From positions 14,561,545-14,625,544 of the forward strand of contig LR990042.1 of NCBI GenBank assembly GCA_905147135.1: DNA of 64,000 nt, in the 5' to 3' direction. The notes under the pieces were generated by a model, which was not told the DNA's origin, made no database searches, and was given only the letters and a program-made list of their open reading frames with translations. Below, piece after piece: positions 23,345-34,666 of this stretch; position 1 is the stretch's first letter; each line of letters opens with the position of its first letter. This stretch comes from Blastobasis lacticolella. Lineage: Eukaryota; Arthropoda; Insecta; Lepidoptera; Blastobasidae. Both the position numbers and the translations under genes were made by a program.

Positions 23345-23369
23345 TTTATTTATTTTACTATATACTGGC

Positions 23370-24400
23370 AACCCGCCCTGGCTTCGCACGGGTGTTCTCG
23401 GATTTCCTTTACTACAATATAAATTAAATAAATAAAAATGGCGTGCCGCATACAAACTAATGTCCGTTTGGACTAAACTTTAGGCGACGCCTATGTTGAT
23501 TTCAGATATTCCAAACAGGAAAAGCATTGCACCAATCGCCAACCTTAGATAAAAACTTAATTCGCCAAGTCACTTTAACTTTATAACACCGATTTTGTTA
23601 CGCCCAAACGCTTACAAACATCTTGAGGTGCCATCGCCTAAATTCAATGCAATCGGGCTTCAGTACAGCTATGATTGTTCAAATAAACAAGTTTATGTTG
23701 TTAACGATAATTGATTGGCACTGTTGCTCGTTGTTCTGGAATATCTGTGACGTATCTAAGTTTGGACTCACTGGAGAGTAATAACATTGTATGGGAAATA
23801 AACGAGAATGAAAAAAATTGTCTTTTTGTTACTTCTCTCCGAATCAAGGACTAGTGACAGGCTAATACCCGAGGAAGTCGAGACGGCGGAAGGTACAATA
23901 TAAGAGCATAAGTGCATTACTAGTTCAAGAAAGTTTTTGCAGAATACACAATTTATCTCGAGTTGTAAACAATCTACTTGTTATCAATCGAATTGAGAGA
24001 TAATTATAAATAGTGTACTTGAGCCCTGATGATGAGTGATTACCGCCGCCTTGGACATCTGCGACACTAGTTTGGTGTCGTACTGGCTAGAGGATACACC
24101 CTACCCTACCCCTACCCTACAGAGTATATACCCTGTAGAAAAAAATATCTTGACATGCTGGCCTTTGACTGTATCCTTTGTGAGATAACCTAGTGGTCGT
24201 TGCGGTCCAAATCAAAATTGTGGTACAACGTTTAAATAGATGGACGGAGTCTCTTAATAACGACGGTTTGACGACTGTAAAGACAGGAACAGACGTACCC
24301 TAATGTGCTCAGGATAAGCCAGTTTGATATTTTAAATATAAAAATAAGCACAAAGAATAAGCATTGCTATTCAGAGAGGTAATGCTGCCAGCGGTTTTGT
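23370..24400. other. Intergenic DNA with an interspersed repeat scrap
   Basis: 23370-23405 (GGCAACCCGCCCTGGCTTCG) belongs to a dispersed repeat also seen at 50578 and 53712. The rest has no recognised gene. Confidence 0.4.
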
Positions 24401-24724
24401 TCTCGCGCACGAGGGCCCGGGGTCCGCCGTGACCATGATCTAGGATTTGGCAGGTCAGGTAATTATAGTGAAGCGACTGCCGTCTGACCTCCATGACCCT
24501 GCTACCAGGGGAACCTGACCAGATTGGATCATGGTTACACATCCAGTCGCCTGAATGTGCATGTTTCATCACGATGTTTTTCCTCACCGTAAGAGCATTG
24601 GTTAGTATTCAACTAATGTACATAACGCAGAAAACAGTCATTGGTACATGGTCGGAGCGGGATTCGAACCCGGGACCTCTGGCTTACAAGTCGGATACTC
24701 TAACCGCTCGGCCACCGACGCTCT
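24401..24724 (-). mobile_element. tRNA-derived SINE family A, full-length
   Basis: On the minus strand it starts GAGCGTCGGTGGCCGAGCGG with a tRNA-like A box, and a B box GGGTTCGAATCC lies about 45 bp on. The body includes ACATCGTGATGAAAC and the GGACCCCGGGCCCTCG end. The tRNA-like head is part of a SINE, not a tRNA gene. Family members here: 42339, 50829, 51697, 54365. Confidence 0.85.
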
Positions 24725-24817
24725 CAATTCTCGTTCAAGACGTTCTTATGTTAGTTTATATGTTGTAAATAAATAGTATTTTATAGGGCATAAAACAAAA
24801 AAATAAATATAAATATA

Positions 24818-25282
24818 TGTCGTCGCGTGAAGGAAAGGGTTGTATCAGGATCATTGTCATCAGGGTGGTGATATCAGTATTAGATCGTATTCGTCCAGAT
24901 AAATTAAAGAAAAGGTTCACATTTACTCCACTGTATTTATTCCATTTCATTTTTGCACATCACTTATAATTTCACTTGAAATCAGAGCAGTATCACAATA
25001 TAGGCAGTTGAGATAATTAACTTTCTTATTTCAAAGGTGATTTTAAAATTACTTTATTGTCAAACGTAAATAACACTTTCTATAAACGAAATGTGGAGAC
25101 AGTTTCAAGACGCGTCACTCCTCGGCGGCGGTCGCGCCAAGAATGGCCGCCACTCCGCCCGAGTCGTGCCGTCGAGACTCTGTCAGCACGCCCCACCAGA
25201 GGGCGCACTCCCACTTCCGTTTTCTTCGTCATGAGTCCGTACTATTGACCACATGAGTCCGTACTAATGACCGCATCCGTCA
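24818..25282. repeat. LTR-like direct repeat, left copy (465 bp)
   Basis: It runs from TGTCGTCGCGTGAAGG to GCATCCGTCA (TG...CA ends) and matches 29905-30369 over 465 bp with one difference that I can see (GAGATAATT versus GAGGTAATT). TATA precedes it. Confidence 0.75.
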
Positions 25283-25775
25283 CGGCCGTCCTGCTATACA
25301 CACGTCCTCGTGTGTTATCTGAAACATGAAAACCATAGCACAGTACCATATTCGCTCGGTCACTTCTGACCACAACACATCACCCAAGTAAGTCTTATGA
25401 ATCATGTGATTGTATCTATCACGACTGCATTAACCCACCAATACTTAAGTAACTGCTATTTGTGTACACATAAAACATACGTACATTATCATTTGTCATA
25501 CTAAACTTCCGTAGATTGAGAGAGACTTGAGAGAACAACATCATCTCGTACACAAATTATTCTTTATAAATTGCCGACATAAATTCGGCTACGGTTTATT
25601 AAAGAGGCATGTCAGGACACCAGACTATGAACCGTATCACAATTACTACCAATGAAACCAGTGTTTTCCCCTCGCTGCAATTGCTCGCGTATTGTCCCCG
25701 ACCTCCATTACTGTTGGCACTTAGATTCACTACAAATATGTGACATACCTACGTACAATTATCAGTACTCAGCAA

Positions 25776-26130
25776 AAGACCCAATGTTACTTCGAGTGTG
25801 ATCGAAACACTCCTTTATTAAATGCCATATGATTTTTGGTCATCCGTCAGCGCCATCCTAATTTTAAAAATAAGAGTAATGTTACCATACAGGAGAAATG
25901 ACAAAGGCGAACCACCACACTGACGAACGCTATCTGGCGGGCAGCCACGCAACCGGGCCGGCACGCAACTGGACCTGCACAAAAGCGAAATACCACACAG
26001 ACTAGGTGCCACACAGACTGGGTGTCACTCTGGCCAGTGCCACTCTAATTGTCAAACTATGAGTCTATTAATTATTTATCCTATATCACGTCTGCCATAG
26101 CACGATACAGGTAAGATCTCACATAAGGGT
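25776..26130 (-). repeat. Minisatellite-bearing repeat family V1, copy B
   Basis: It is the inverse of 12610-13037, sharing CAAAAGACCCAATGTTACTT and the following 350 bp at roughly 85-90% identity by eye. Confidence 0.8.
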
Positions 26131-26534
26131 AAATGGCACAGAGGCGAAATGCCACACAGGAAAATACCACATCGGCGAAATGCCATACAGGCGGAATGCC
26201 TCACAGGCTAAATGCCACACAGACTAAATGTCACACAGACTTTATGTCACACAGGCGAAATGCCAAACAGGCGGGATGCCACACAGGCGGCATGCCACAC
26301 AGGCGGGATGCCACACAGGCGGGATGCCACACAGGCGGGATGCCACACAGGCGGAATGCCACACAGGTGGGTGCCACAGAGGCGGGAGCCACACAGGCGG
26401 TAGCCACACAGGCGGGAGCCACACAGGCGGGAGCCACACAGGCGGGAGCCACACAGGCGGGAGCCACACAGGCGGGAGCCACACAGGCGGGAGCCACACA
26501 GGCGGGAGCCACACAGGCGGGAGCCACAAACGCG
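26131..26534. repeat. Minisatellite, 16-bp then 15-bp units
   Basis: Diverged 16-bp units (GCCACACAGGCGGGAT and variants) at 26131-26375 pass into nine or so nearly identical 15-bp units (GCCACACAGGCGGGA) at 26385-26530. The 15-bp phase keeps several frames open on both strands (91-141 codons, for example repeated AGATQ), which I do not regard as genes. Confidence 0.95.
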
Positions 26535-26810
26535 GGACAAATAAATAGAAGTTCATAAACATTGCCAACATATCAGCTCAGTGTTGTTCATTCGTCACAT
26601 TTTTTAAACCAGTAGGTACTTTTAGACTCTAGTAATACCTCCATATATAATATAGGGGCACCAATGTAGTAGCCGTGCTTATATAACCTGTGCGTAGGTA
26701 TCTACTGTTAGGACTATACAGTATACTTTTCAATATGAAATTGCTAAAATCATGAAGTAGTAACTTTAACACGCTTTATTTCACTAATAGCTGTCTATAG
26801 ACTCTCAGCT

Positions 26811-29800
26811 ACGGTCTACGAGTTACACAACAAGTAATCGTCACAAACCCGAACAATTGTTCACGGTGATACAAAAACAACATTATCTCTACTGCTCAAT
26901 ATCAAAACTAAATCAGGAGTTTAATAATAAGAAGCTCTCATCAGCAGTCCATCTGTTACAACACCAAAACAAAAAATAATCATCGTCAACGATTTTAACT
27001 GTTCGAACTAGTATACTCTATCTAGACTTAACGTAACGTTTAAGCTCCCATTTTTAAACGATTTAACAATGTTTGTAATAATGAAGGTGTCCCATATCCA
27101 GCCGCCTTTTAAAAAAAATTACAACATTCAATTTGCCATCTACAGCCACAACATCGAGACTTTCGGGGCTCTCAGCCCAATGAGTCACACACATGACTCC
27201 CAGGCCACTCCAAGTCAGCCAAATAAATCAGGATGTTTGACTTCCACAACAGTTCAGGTACTACTAAACTTGTACTGGCAGAAGGATATAAATTCTCACC
27301 ATTGCTTACACTACCTCATCTTACTGGTCCAACAACAACAGAACTCGAAAAAGTTACTTAATATCGGTAATCAAGGAAATTTCAGTACTCGAAGCTAAAG
27401 TTAATTTATAAAACCGACTTCTCAACAATCAACAAAATATCTGTGCTTTCAACATTTTCTCACAAAGCTTGAAACAACTACCTTCTATAAAAGTCACGCT
27501 CCCATAGCCTCCATCAGGCCGGTAAGCAAGCATAAAACTCTCCCATAGGCTCCATCAGCCCACCATCATTGATAAAACACGACCACCTTCTTCCGATGAT
27601 GCAACAAATTTTGAGAAAACAAAACTATCACATAAATCTTATAAAAACTTCGGCTCGATAGTCGTCACATATTGAGTTAGCTTCTTAGATAGATCCGTCT
27701 AACAAAGTCTTTATCCAGGTCAAACTAAGTCACATTAACATAGTACAAATGGTCGGTCGAACTAAGTCACAGGTTTATCTTTAGTTACTCAAAACATAAT
27801 TCGAAATTTTCTACCGTCAATCAGTTCACTTACTCGTATTTACTTATTTTTCGATTAATAACTTGATACCAACATAAAATTAAATTACTAACCAAACTAC
27901 CCTTTTTTTTTAATTTTCTGAAATGTATATGGGTGATCCCATTGTTGCCGCGGATATCTTTTATATCATTGGAAAACTACGACCACAATAACAAACATTA
28001 TACTGAAATATGGAAAATTTCGTTCGAATGTCTCCGGTTAAATGTAAACCACGCTATAAATTTTGCTCTTTTTTTTTTCGATACATGTTGGCATGTTGTC
28101 CCGCTCGCATAGAAATCGCGGAGATCTGTACTGGGTCATTATTGAAATTTTGCACATTCGAAGCCTATCCTATCTCTAAGACACAACATCCTAAAGTACA
28201 CCAGCTAATTGTTCCACAAACTTACTGTTACGGCATCCCTGCCACACTGTTTTATCTACTGTATTATCATATATTTACTTAATCAGCAATCTGTAACGAC
28301 TTATGGTGATGGGAAAAGTCGAAGGCAAGAGACCCGGAGGCCGAAGTCCGAAGAGATGGGTGGACCAAATATCATAACGATACATTCGTCAACGTCGTAT
28401 TACATCAGGTGACTGATCGAAACCGATGAGACATGCAGTTGACAAACTCCGATGATGACACGATCCTCAGCAGTGAGGCAACGATCAAGAAGAAGAAGTC
28501 AATCAGCAGCAGCACCACCATAACGATGCTTACTTACTCAATTTATAAAAATAATAGGACTATGCTTTTAAGTATTTCTTATTCTTGTTTTCCGATAACT
28601 GACGTGATGTTGGTAATACCTTAAATCATAGCGTACCATGTTTCAAGATGGTAAAGTAATCTCAGATTAAATGTCACTATTTTACTTTAAACACTGTGTA
28701 ATGTAACATTGGGAGGGACTTAACATAAATTACTATTTTTGTGGAGTGATTTTTTTTTCTTAGTAACATTCTATCAGACAGCCCCAATTAATAGACATAG
28801 GTACTCGCAAAAGCTAACATTTATTAAACTTGGCAGTAGTTTTTGACATCTATACCAACAATTTGTAACACTGTAGGTAACTGACGTTTTTGTTTTGTTT
28901 ACAATCTTTCTATTTATAGTTTCACTAAAGATACAAATAAACCTGCCCTTCTCTTTACTAAGGGCATCAATAGTGTTTCTGTCAGAATATTTTTCTGAAT
29001 AATCAAACTATAACTCCTAAAATCCGCTAGGGAGCCTCTTTTCAGCACAGGTTTTTACCAAATAATAATTATGTAAAGGACTCACCAGATAGAGAGGAAC
29101 TGTTAATATCACATCATTTCTCATTTCTCGCAGATTGTCTACCATCGTCTCATGTTGAAACAATCACGTTGAGGCTACCAGTCCAGCGTTGCATTGCAAT
29201 GTTGTTCTCAAAGGTGAAGCGAACCGTTGTACACCATTGTTATGCAATAGAAGAAAATAATTGTATTAGTAAAACTTAAAAAATAAAAAAATAACACACA
29301 CCGTTTTTAATCGTTTGATTGAATTTTATCTGCAGAAATCTAAGCAATTATTTTAATTGTGGTGTCAAACCACACTGCTAAATGAATCTAAATCTAAGCA
29401 TTTACTTTAAAGTCATTGAATAAACTTTAGCTGGCTAATTTAGAACTACGCAAATGATTGAACGAACACTATTTTTTTTTTTAAATAGGAACCTATTTTA
29501 CATGTAATCTAAATTAAATTTTGCAAAAACAAAGAAACCATACCAAAGTGCCGTCCATAGTAAAATTCACTTGATTTTTAATAATGGTGTTAATATCCCA
29601 GTGGTGCTCTCGAAGGCCCGGGGTCTGCCTTGACCATGGCCCATTTGGTACAGATGATTTGTTGTTTACTTTATGAATCCCCCAATCTCTCTGACGAAGT
29701 CTTTGTCTTATATCTCGGGGTGTTTGGACTCTTGGCTGCGTTTGAACGTGTTTAATCATCTTATATTTTAATGTAGGCAACTCAACTGGATCGAGTAATC

Positions 29801-29904
29801 ACTTTCCTTTTAGTATTACGCTTCCACGAAGCGTATCTGCATTTTCTTTGTCGCTTTTCATCATACCATCTCTTGGGCGTTACGTTCGTCATCACCGCTT
29901 CTGA
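26811..29904. repeat. Long repeat C, copy 2
   Basis: It is collinear with 16775-19700. The LINE-like tail is at 28310-28510. The segment 28690-29165 is unique to this copy. The hairpin insertion of copy 1 is absent (single AAACATAATTCGAA at about 27782-27795). Confidence 0.8.
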
Positions 29905-30369
29905 TGTCGTCGCGTGAAGGAAAGGGTTGTATCAGGATCATTGTCATCAGGGTGGTGATATCAGTATTAGATCGTATTCGTCCAGATAAATTAAAGAAAA
30001 GGTTCACATTTACTCCACTGTATTTATTCCATTTCATTTTTGCACATCACTTATAATTTCACTTGAAATCAGAGCAGTATCACAATATAGGCAGTTGAGG
30101 TAATTAACTTTCTTATTTCAAAGGTGATTTTAAAATTACTTTATTGTCAAACGTAAATAACACTTTCTATAAACGAAATGTGGAGACAGTTTCAAGACGC
30201 GTCACTCCTCGGCGGCGGTCGCGCCAAGAATGGCCGCCACTCCGCCCGAGTCGTGCCGTCGAGACTCTGTCAGCACGCCCCACCAGAGGGCGCACTCCCA
30301 CTTCCGTTTTCTTCGTCATGAGTCCGTACTATTGACCACATGAGTCCGTACTAATGACCGCATCCGTCA
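29905..30369. repeat. LTR-like direct repeat, right copy (465 bp)
   Basis: It has the same ends and sequence as 24818-25282, and is followed by TATATATATA. A 63-codon frame is identical in both copies but short and arginine-rich from GC content. Confidence 0.75.
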
Positions 30370-31189
30370 TATATATATAAAACTAACCGTTCTTAGGGGC
30401 TTTCACCCACGCTCAGAACATTTTCTGCCGTCAAAGTCATGTGTAAAAGCAATGTGTTGCACAGGTAGGTAAAAGCTCAGACCAAATAATTTGATGCATG
30501 TGTCAGCTTTAATATATGTCCTACTTATAACTACAGTGTCTTTTATTAGTAAAAACCTTTATTTTAGTCATTAAACTACAGAATAATAACAGAGTGTGAG
30601 TAAGTATCCAAAACCCCAGTGAAATATATGGACAACGCTAAATTAAGTAAATAAGAAAATATTAATAAATAGATATCAATGTCATATAAAATAAAGTTCT
30701 TGGAGAGACTGGGCGAAGTGGAGGAGTAATACTTCGTAACCAGGACTGGTCGTTCAGATGATGATGAAGTATCCAAGGCTGATATTTGTGTAGGAGTTTA
30801 TTAGAAAATATATTATCTAGGATAACGTATGATTATAGTGGACATTATTTAATTAAACAAAAGCATGTTTTAAAGATATAAGGTATTTTGTAATAAGCAA
30901 TGTAATCCATTATAGAATGAGGTATTTATTTATACAACATTAGCTGAAAAACGAGATTTTATCAAATAAACAAAGTACCATAGGTAAACCACATTTATAC
31001 AAAATTCTAACCAAATGTTATGACGCAATTATCGATCACATAATTAAATATTTATCCATTTATCCTTTAAAAATAGGACAGTGGTATTAGGTACGATTCA
31101 ATAAATAAATGATTATATAAATAAATAAAACCAATATAAAATATAAAGCAACAATAACACAATGCAAGTTTGTACTTAACTCTGTGCCG
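30370..31189. other. AT-rich spacer, nothing recognised
   Basis: No exon, RNA gene or named repeat could be supported. Confidence 0.4.
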
Positions 31190-31800
31190 GCTCTGGAGCA
31201 AAAAGTCCCACCCAGTTTTTTTTGTTTTTTTTTTGTTTTTTGCCCAATGCAAAGGAAATGGGCACCCTCCGGTATTGCGGTTGGGAGGGAGGAGGTGAAC
31301 TCTCATGAGTATCCCAGCCGGCCGGCCGGACTGGTTATGCACGACTCGCCAAAAGAACCTAGGCGCATACGTACTAAACACCCCCTGGAAGCACCTGTAG
31401 CCATAAGGGCCTTTCAGGTTTCATCGGATGCTACACCCCGTAGGGACGGGGTGCGCTCAACGTCACTCCTTACGGAGCATACGCTGGAGAATTTATAGCG
31501 AGACCCCAGAAGGGGGTCCCGCTGCTGTGGATTGGGATTGGGGGCCTACGGGGGCCGCTGAAACGGCAGTGAGGGGCTCTGTCGAGTCGTCCTGAGCCTC
31601 CAGGAGGAGGTTCAGGGCGCTCGACAGTTCGTCGGGGGGATCCGTGAGGACGTGTCTCGGTCTCCGTACCACGTGGCCGGAGACCGGGCGGGGAGCGTAG
31701 GCTGCTGCCTCTCGCACGAGCGGATTGGGATGCTCCTCCGCGGCCTTGAAAAAGGTCTCGGAGAGCGTTCTAAGGCCGCCCAGTCTTTTGACTGGACCTT
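31190..31800 (-). pseudogene. 3' part of a GC-rich non-LTR retrotransposon (R1-clade-like)
   Basis: The minus strand has a stop-free frame from about 31800 to the stop near 31493 (EEHPNPLVREAAAYAPRPV, LTDPPDELSSALNLLLEAQ), followed by a GC-rich 3'UTR and an A-rich tract (31206-31240). Composition contrasts sharply with the AT-rich flanks. No RT motif remains, so the R1-clade label rests on overall style only. Confidence 0.4.
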
Positions 31801-33549
31801 TATACTACCTTCTAGCCCGAAATGTCATTTCTATTCTCATTTCCGGTATCTTAAATTTACTGATAGATTGATTAGATGTTAATTTAATGTATTACAATAC
31901 TTTTAACATTATTTAACATTATTATAAATTTATTACATAATTAATTAAGGAAGTTTCTCATAAACAGTACTGAACTGATCAAAGACAAACAATCGTTCAG
32001 AAACACCACACTTCGTTCTAAAGTTTGTAAAATGTTTACAAAAGTATTTTGAAATATTAATTATTATTAATCACGATATTTAATACAAATTAAAACATAC
32101 TAAAATACCTTATATCTAACACATGCATAGAAACTAAAAATAGTATTATATTAATTACTTACCAAAATAATTTTGACGAAGATTTTTGCTCACAAGGACA
32201 AAACGCGTATGCCTACGCTCATGGATTAGGGTGCAGTGTCCAACAATGAAACGCCAAAAATTCATAGTCTCATATTTCTTAAAAAACATACAATTTAATA
32301 GGTGAACTAGTTCACGTGAATCTATGATACATGTACAAAGCAACGCAATACTGAGAAAAATGGAATTCACCATAGTATTTAACTGAAAAATCAAATACAA
32401 CTTAAATAAAATCTTACTTTTTAGTCAAAAAACCCAAAATAGCTCCGCAGACACGTCGTTTACAAGCAGCTTCGGGGGTTTACGAGGCTGTCTGGACTAG
32501 GCATACTGCACTATCTGGCAACTTCGAATTTCAAAAATATGGCGCTGATTCATTGTGTACTACTGTTTCAACGTTGGACACCCGACCCTACATGGCACCG
32601 AGGCCTTCTGGAGGGGCACTTTCAATTGTAGTAAAGCGCTAACGCCACAAACATCCCTAACATAGTGTATTCAAAACTGGGGCAACTATCCTATTGGGGC
32701 AAGTATCCGGCTTTTACCCTATAGATCAAATGACTATTGTGATGGCAGTCGTTTGCCTTCGCATAAGCATATTTAAGAATTTTTTGGAATACAACTATCT
32801 CAGTAACGGTTGTTCAGTGATACTAAAAACATGAAATTGGTGAGACTTTTTTTTTTATATACTATTATTGGATCAGTAGTGGAATTTTAAATAAAAAAAA
32901 CAAATTACTCACTAACCTAAAGTTTATTACAATTTAGAATCTTTACGAATTAAGCCAAATAAGGAAATCACCACAAACACACAATATAAATGACAATCAA
33001 GATCAAAAGCAACGATACCAAAGTCCAGATCACACCGTACGCCGATAACTTGAGGTCCGCACAGCGCGACTCCCGCTAAAGGAATGTCCCCGACTCTTTC
33101 CTTCTGTGAGCTTTTATAATACTAGCCCCACCACAGCCCAAAGCAGGGTAGTTAATCCTCAACACTATATATAGATCAGTAACATTAATTAGCTACGATG
33201 AAAAATGATGTTCAGCCGAGTGTTTAAATATACAGTAAGGTAGGTAAGTTGCGTATCTGTTGCGACTGTGCAGTTGACCAGAACCACCCAGCATAGGCAA
33301 GAAATGGCGGAGTGGGGAACAAAGAACGCCATTTTATTGTTTGGTGTCATAAGTTAACCAAAATTACCTATTTACGCCTGGTGCTAAATTTCGTGAGCTC
33401 TTAATCTCTGAGTCTTGTCCGACGCCTGGCGCTACTTCTGCTGCTTTCGGTGTTTTAACATCACGTTCGTCGGCAAGTCCTCACTTCACCTTCTAGGAGG
33501 TCCTAGACAACACCGTGAAACATACTCTCTGCTCCCTTTTAAATATAAA
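31801..33549. other. AT-rich region with weak exon and promoter signals
   Basis: A minus-strand frame at 32400-32155 (about 80 codons; CTLIHERRHTRFVLVSKNL) is followed by a good donor (GTAAGTAATTAAT), but it has no family match and no supported partner exon. TE-like GGGGCAA motifs lie at 32676-32700. Confidence 0.35.
32769..32841 (+). promoter_or_regulatory. Possible TATA/Inr promoter with a micro first exon
   Basis: TATTTAA at 32770-32776 lies about 31 bp upstream of TCAGTA (arthropod initiator, 32800-32805). A start ATG-AAA-TTG at 32831 is followed directly by the donor GTGAGA. This is the layout of many insect cuticle-type genes, but no downstream exon was found. Confidence 0.3.
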
Positions 33550-33807
33550 TCATGACAATTCCTCCTGCGACCAGGCATCATTGTCTATTCGATATGGTGG
33601 TCTGTACATTCGGAAAGTGTCGAGTGTTTCTCTGACAGCCTTTTTGTCCTCGGTGAATAGCTCGTTTATCATAACTGGGGACGTTTGAGTCGGCATTCTC
33701 CACCGAGGCCAAAAATCCTTTCGGCCCTTCATTTTGGCGCAGCCTGTAGCGCTCACGCGAAACTTACCCGTTCTAGACCACCTTCCTCTACTCGTTTGCC
33801 TTTGAAA
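33550..33807 (-). CDS. Unassigned coding-like fragment (85 codons to stop)
   Basis: The minus strand is open from 33807 to the TGA at 33550. It includes QTSRGRWSRTGKFRV, then GRKDFWPRWRMPTQTSPVM, LFTEDKKAVRETLDTFRMY and PPYRIDNDAWSQEELS. The balanced charged/aromatic composition looks like real protein rather than a random AT-rich frame. I do not recognise a family. It could be the last exon of a host gene whose other exons lie at higher coordinates, or a retroelement piece. No clear acceptor marks its start. Confidence 0.35.
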   Translation of the reverse strand, partial: FQRQTSRGRWSRTGKFRVSATGCAKMKGRKDFWPRWRMPTQTSPVMINELFTEDKKAVRETLDTFRMYRPPYRIDNDAWSQEELS

Positions 33808-33856
33808 TCACATAGGTATTTAAGAATTCTGATAAATAAATACTGACACAGTTTGG

Positions 33857-33909
33857 TATAAAACATTATTAACAATACATCCGCCACATTACAAACAACA
33901 TGCAACTGG
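33857..33909 (+). promoter_or_regulatory. Possible TATA promoter with a micro first exon
   Basis: TATAAAA at 33857-33863 is followed 37 bp later by ATG-CAA-CTG|GTGAGT (33900-33909). It is the same arrangement as at 32.8 kb. The presumed downstream exons are not visible; a TE structure starts about 210 bp on. Confidence 0.3.
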
Positions 33910-34118
33910 TGAGTCATAATTAATTGTTTTATTTATTTATTTAGGAAAAAACAGTCTTACACAAGTATGTTACATAAACAAAATATATCAATAGACTTAC
34001 AAATTCTGAGACATATTTTTATTTTTTTCGTACAGCGCAAGATAAAGTACCTAATTTTGATAAAATGATTATCAACAAACATCTATCAATAATATATGCG
34101 TAATAGTACCTAATAATT

Positions 34119-34475
34119 AGAGATTAAACGAACTTACCTGTACGTGAAGTTCTATCCTAATTATACGAAGGCTTCGTCCGAAGAGATTAGCATAAGACAC
34201 ATGTAGTCCCGCGGTAGCGATCGCCCTTCTACACTATTTTGAAAAACACAATGTTTACTTTTATTTTTTGTAGTGTAGAATCACAATATTAGCTTGATTC
34301 TACGCTCGCGCCCACCTTCATTTAATTTAGAGTGTATTCCCACATCATATTTTACGCTTCAGGGATATGCGAGTAAGTATGAGCGTTAAGGTGGGAGGGG
34401 ATGCTAATCTCTTCGGACGAAGCCTTCGTATAATTAGGATAGAACTTCACGTACAGGTAAGTTCGTTTAATCTCT
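34119..34475. repeat. Perfect 75-bp inverted repeat (DIRS-like terminal structure?)
   Basis: 34119-34193 and 34401-34475 are exact reverse complements (75/75 by my reading), separated by 207 bp. Part of the arm recurs in direct orientation at 34477-34523 (ATTAGCATAAGACACATGTAG and flanks). It lies about 190 bp beyond the recombinase relic at 34667-35349, on its 3' side. DIRS-type retrotransposons carry unusual inverted and internal complementary repeats at this place, so it may be that element's end. Confidence 0.7.
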
Positions 34476-34666
34476 CATTATACTCATGCTTCGTCCTCGA
34501 GATTAGCATAAGACACATGTAGACTTTTAGAAAAACTTTCCCGTAAAATATGAACAAACAAGTCATCAGTTTCTGATTATTATTTATACTAGGTGAAACA
34601 ATAATTGCATAAACAATTTATGGTTAACAATACCTAGTATCAAAATATCAATAATGCTGCAATTAC

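Larger units (their letters stand above)
25283..29904. mobile_element. Interior between the LTR-like repeats (4.6 kb), no gag-pol
   Basis: It is bounded by 465-bp direct repeats and by TATA on both outer flanks. It holds repeat V1 (25776-26130), the 16/15-bp minisatellite (26131-26534) and long repeat C copy 2 (26811 on). I find no protease, RT, RNase H or integrase motif, and no TGG-type primer-binding site or polypurine tract at the expected places. If it is an LTR element it is non-autonomous; a segmental duplication is the alternative. Confidence 0.5.

Noticed and set aside
24660..24724. A tRNA gene on the minus strand
   Set aside because: A and B boxes are present, but the sequence continues into a repeated SINE body with other copies in the window and the cloverleaf is imperfect. 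The same applies to 42339, 49917, 51697 and 54365.
26131..26534. A CRISPR array
   Set aside because: Units are directly adjacent without unique spacers, and the context is eukaryotic.
26131..26571. Repeat-rich protein genes (several overlapping frames on both strands)
   Set aside because: All arise because the minisatellite unit is 15 bp, a multiple of three, so every frame without a stop stays open.
34119..34475. A transcription terminator or structural RNA
   Set aside because: The arms are 75 bp with a 207-bp loop next to a transposon relic, so a TE terminal structure is more likely.
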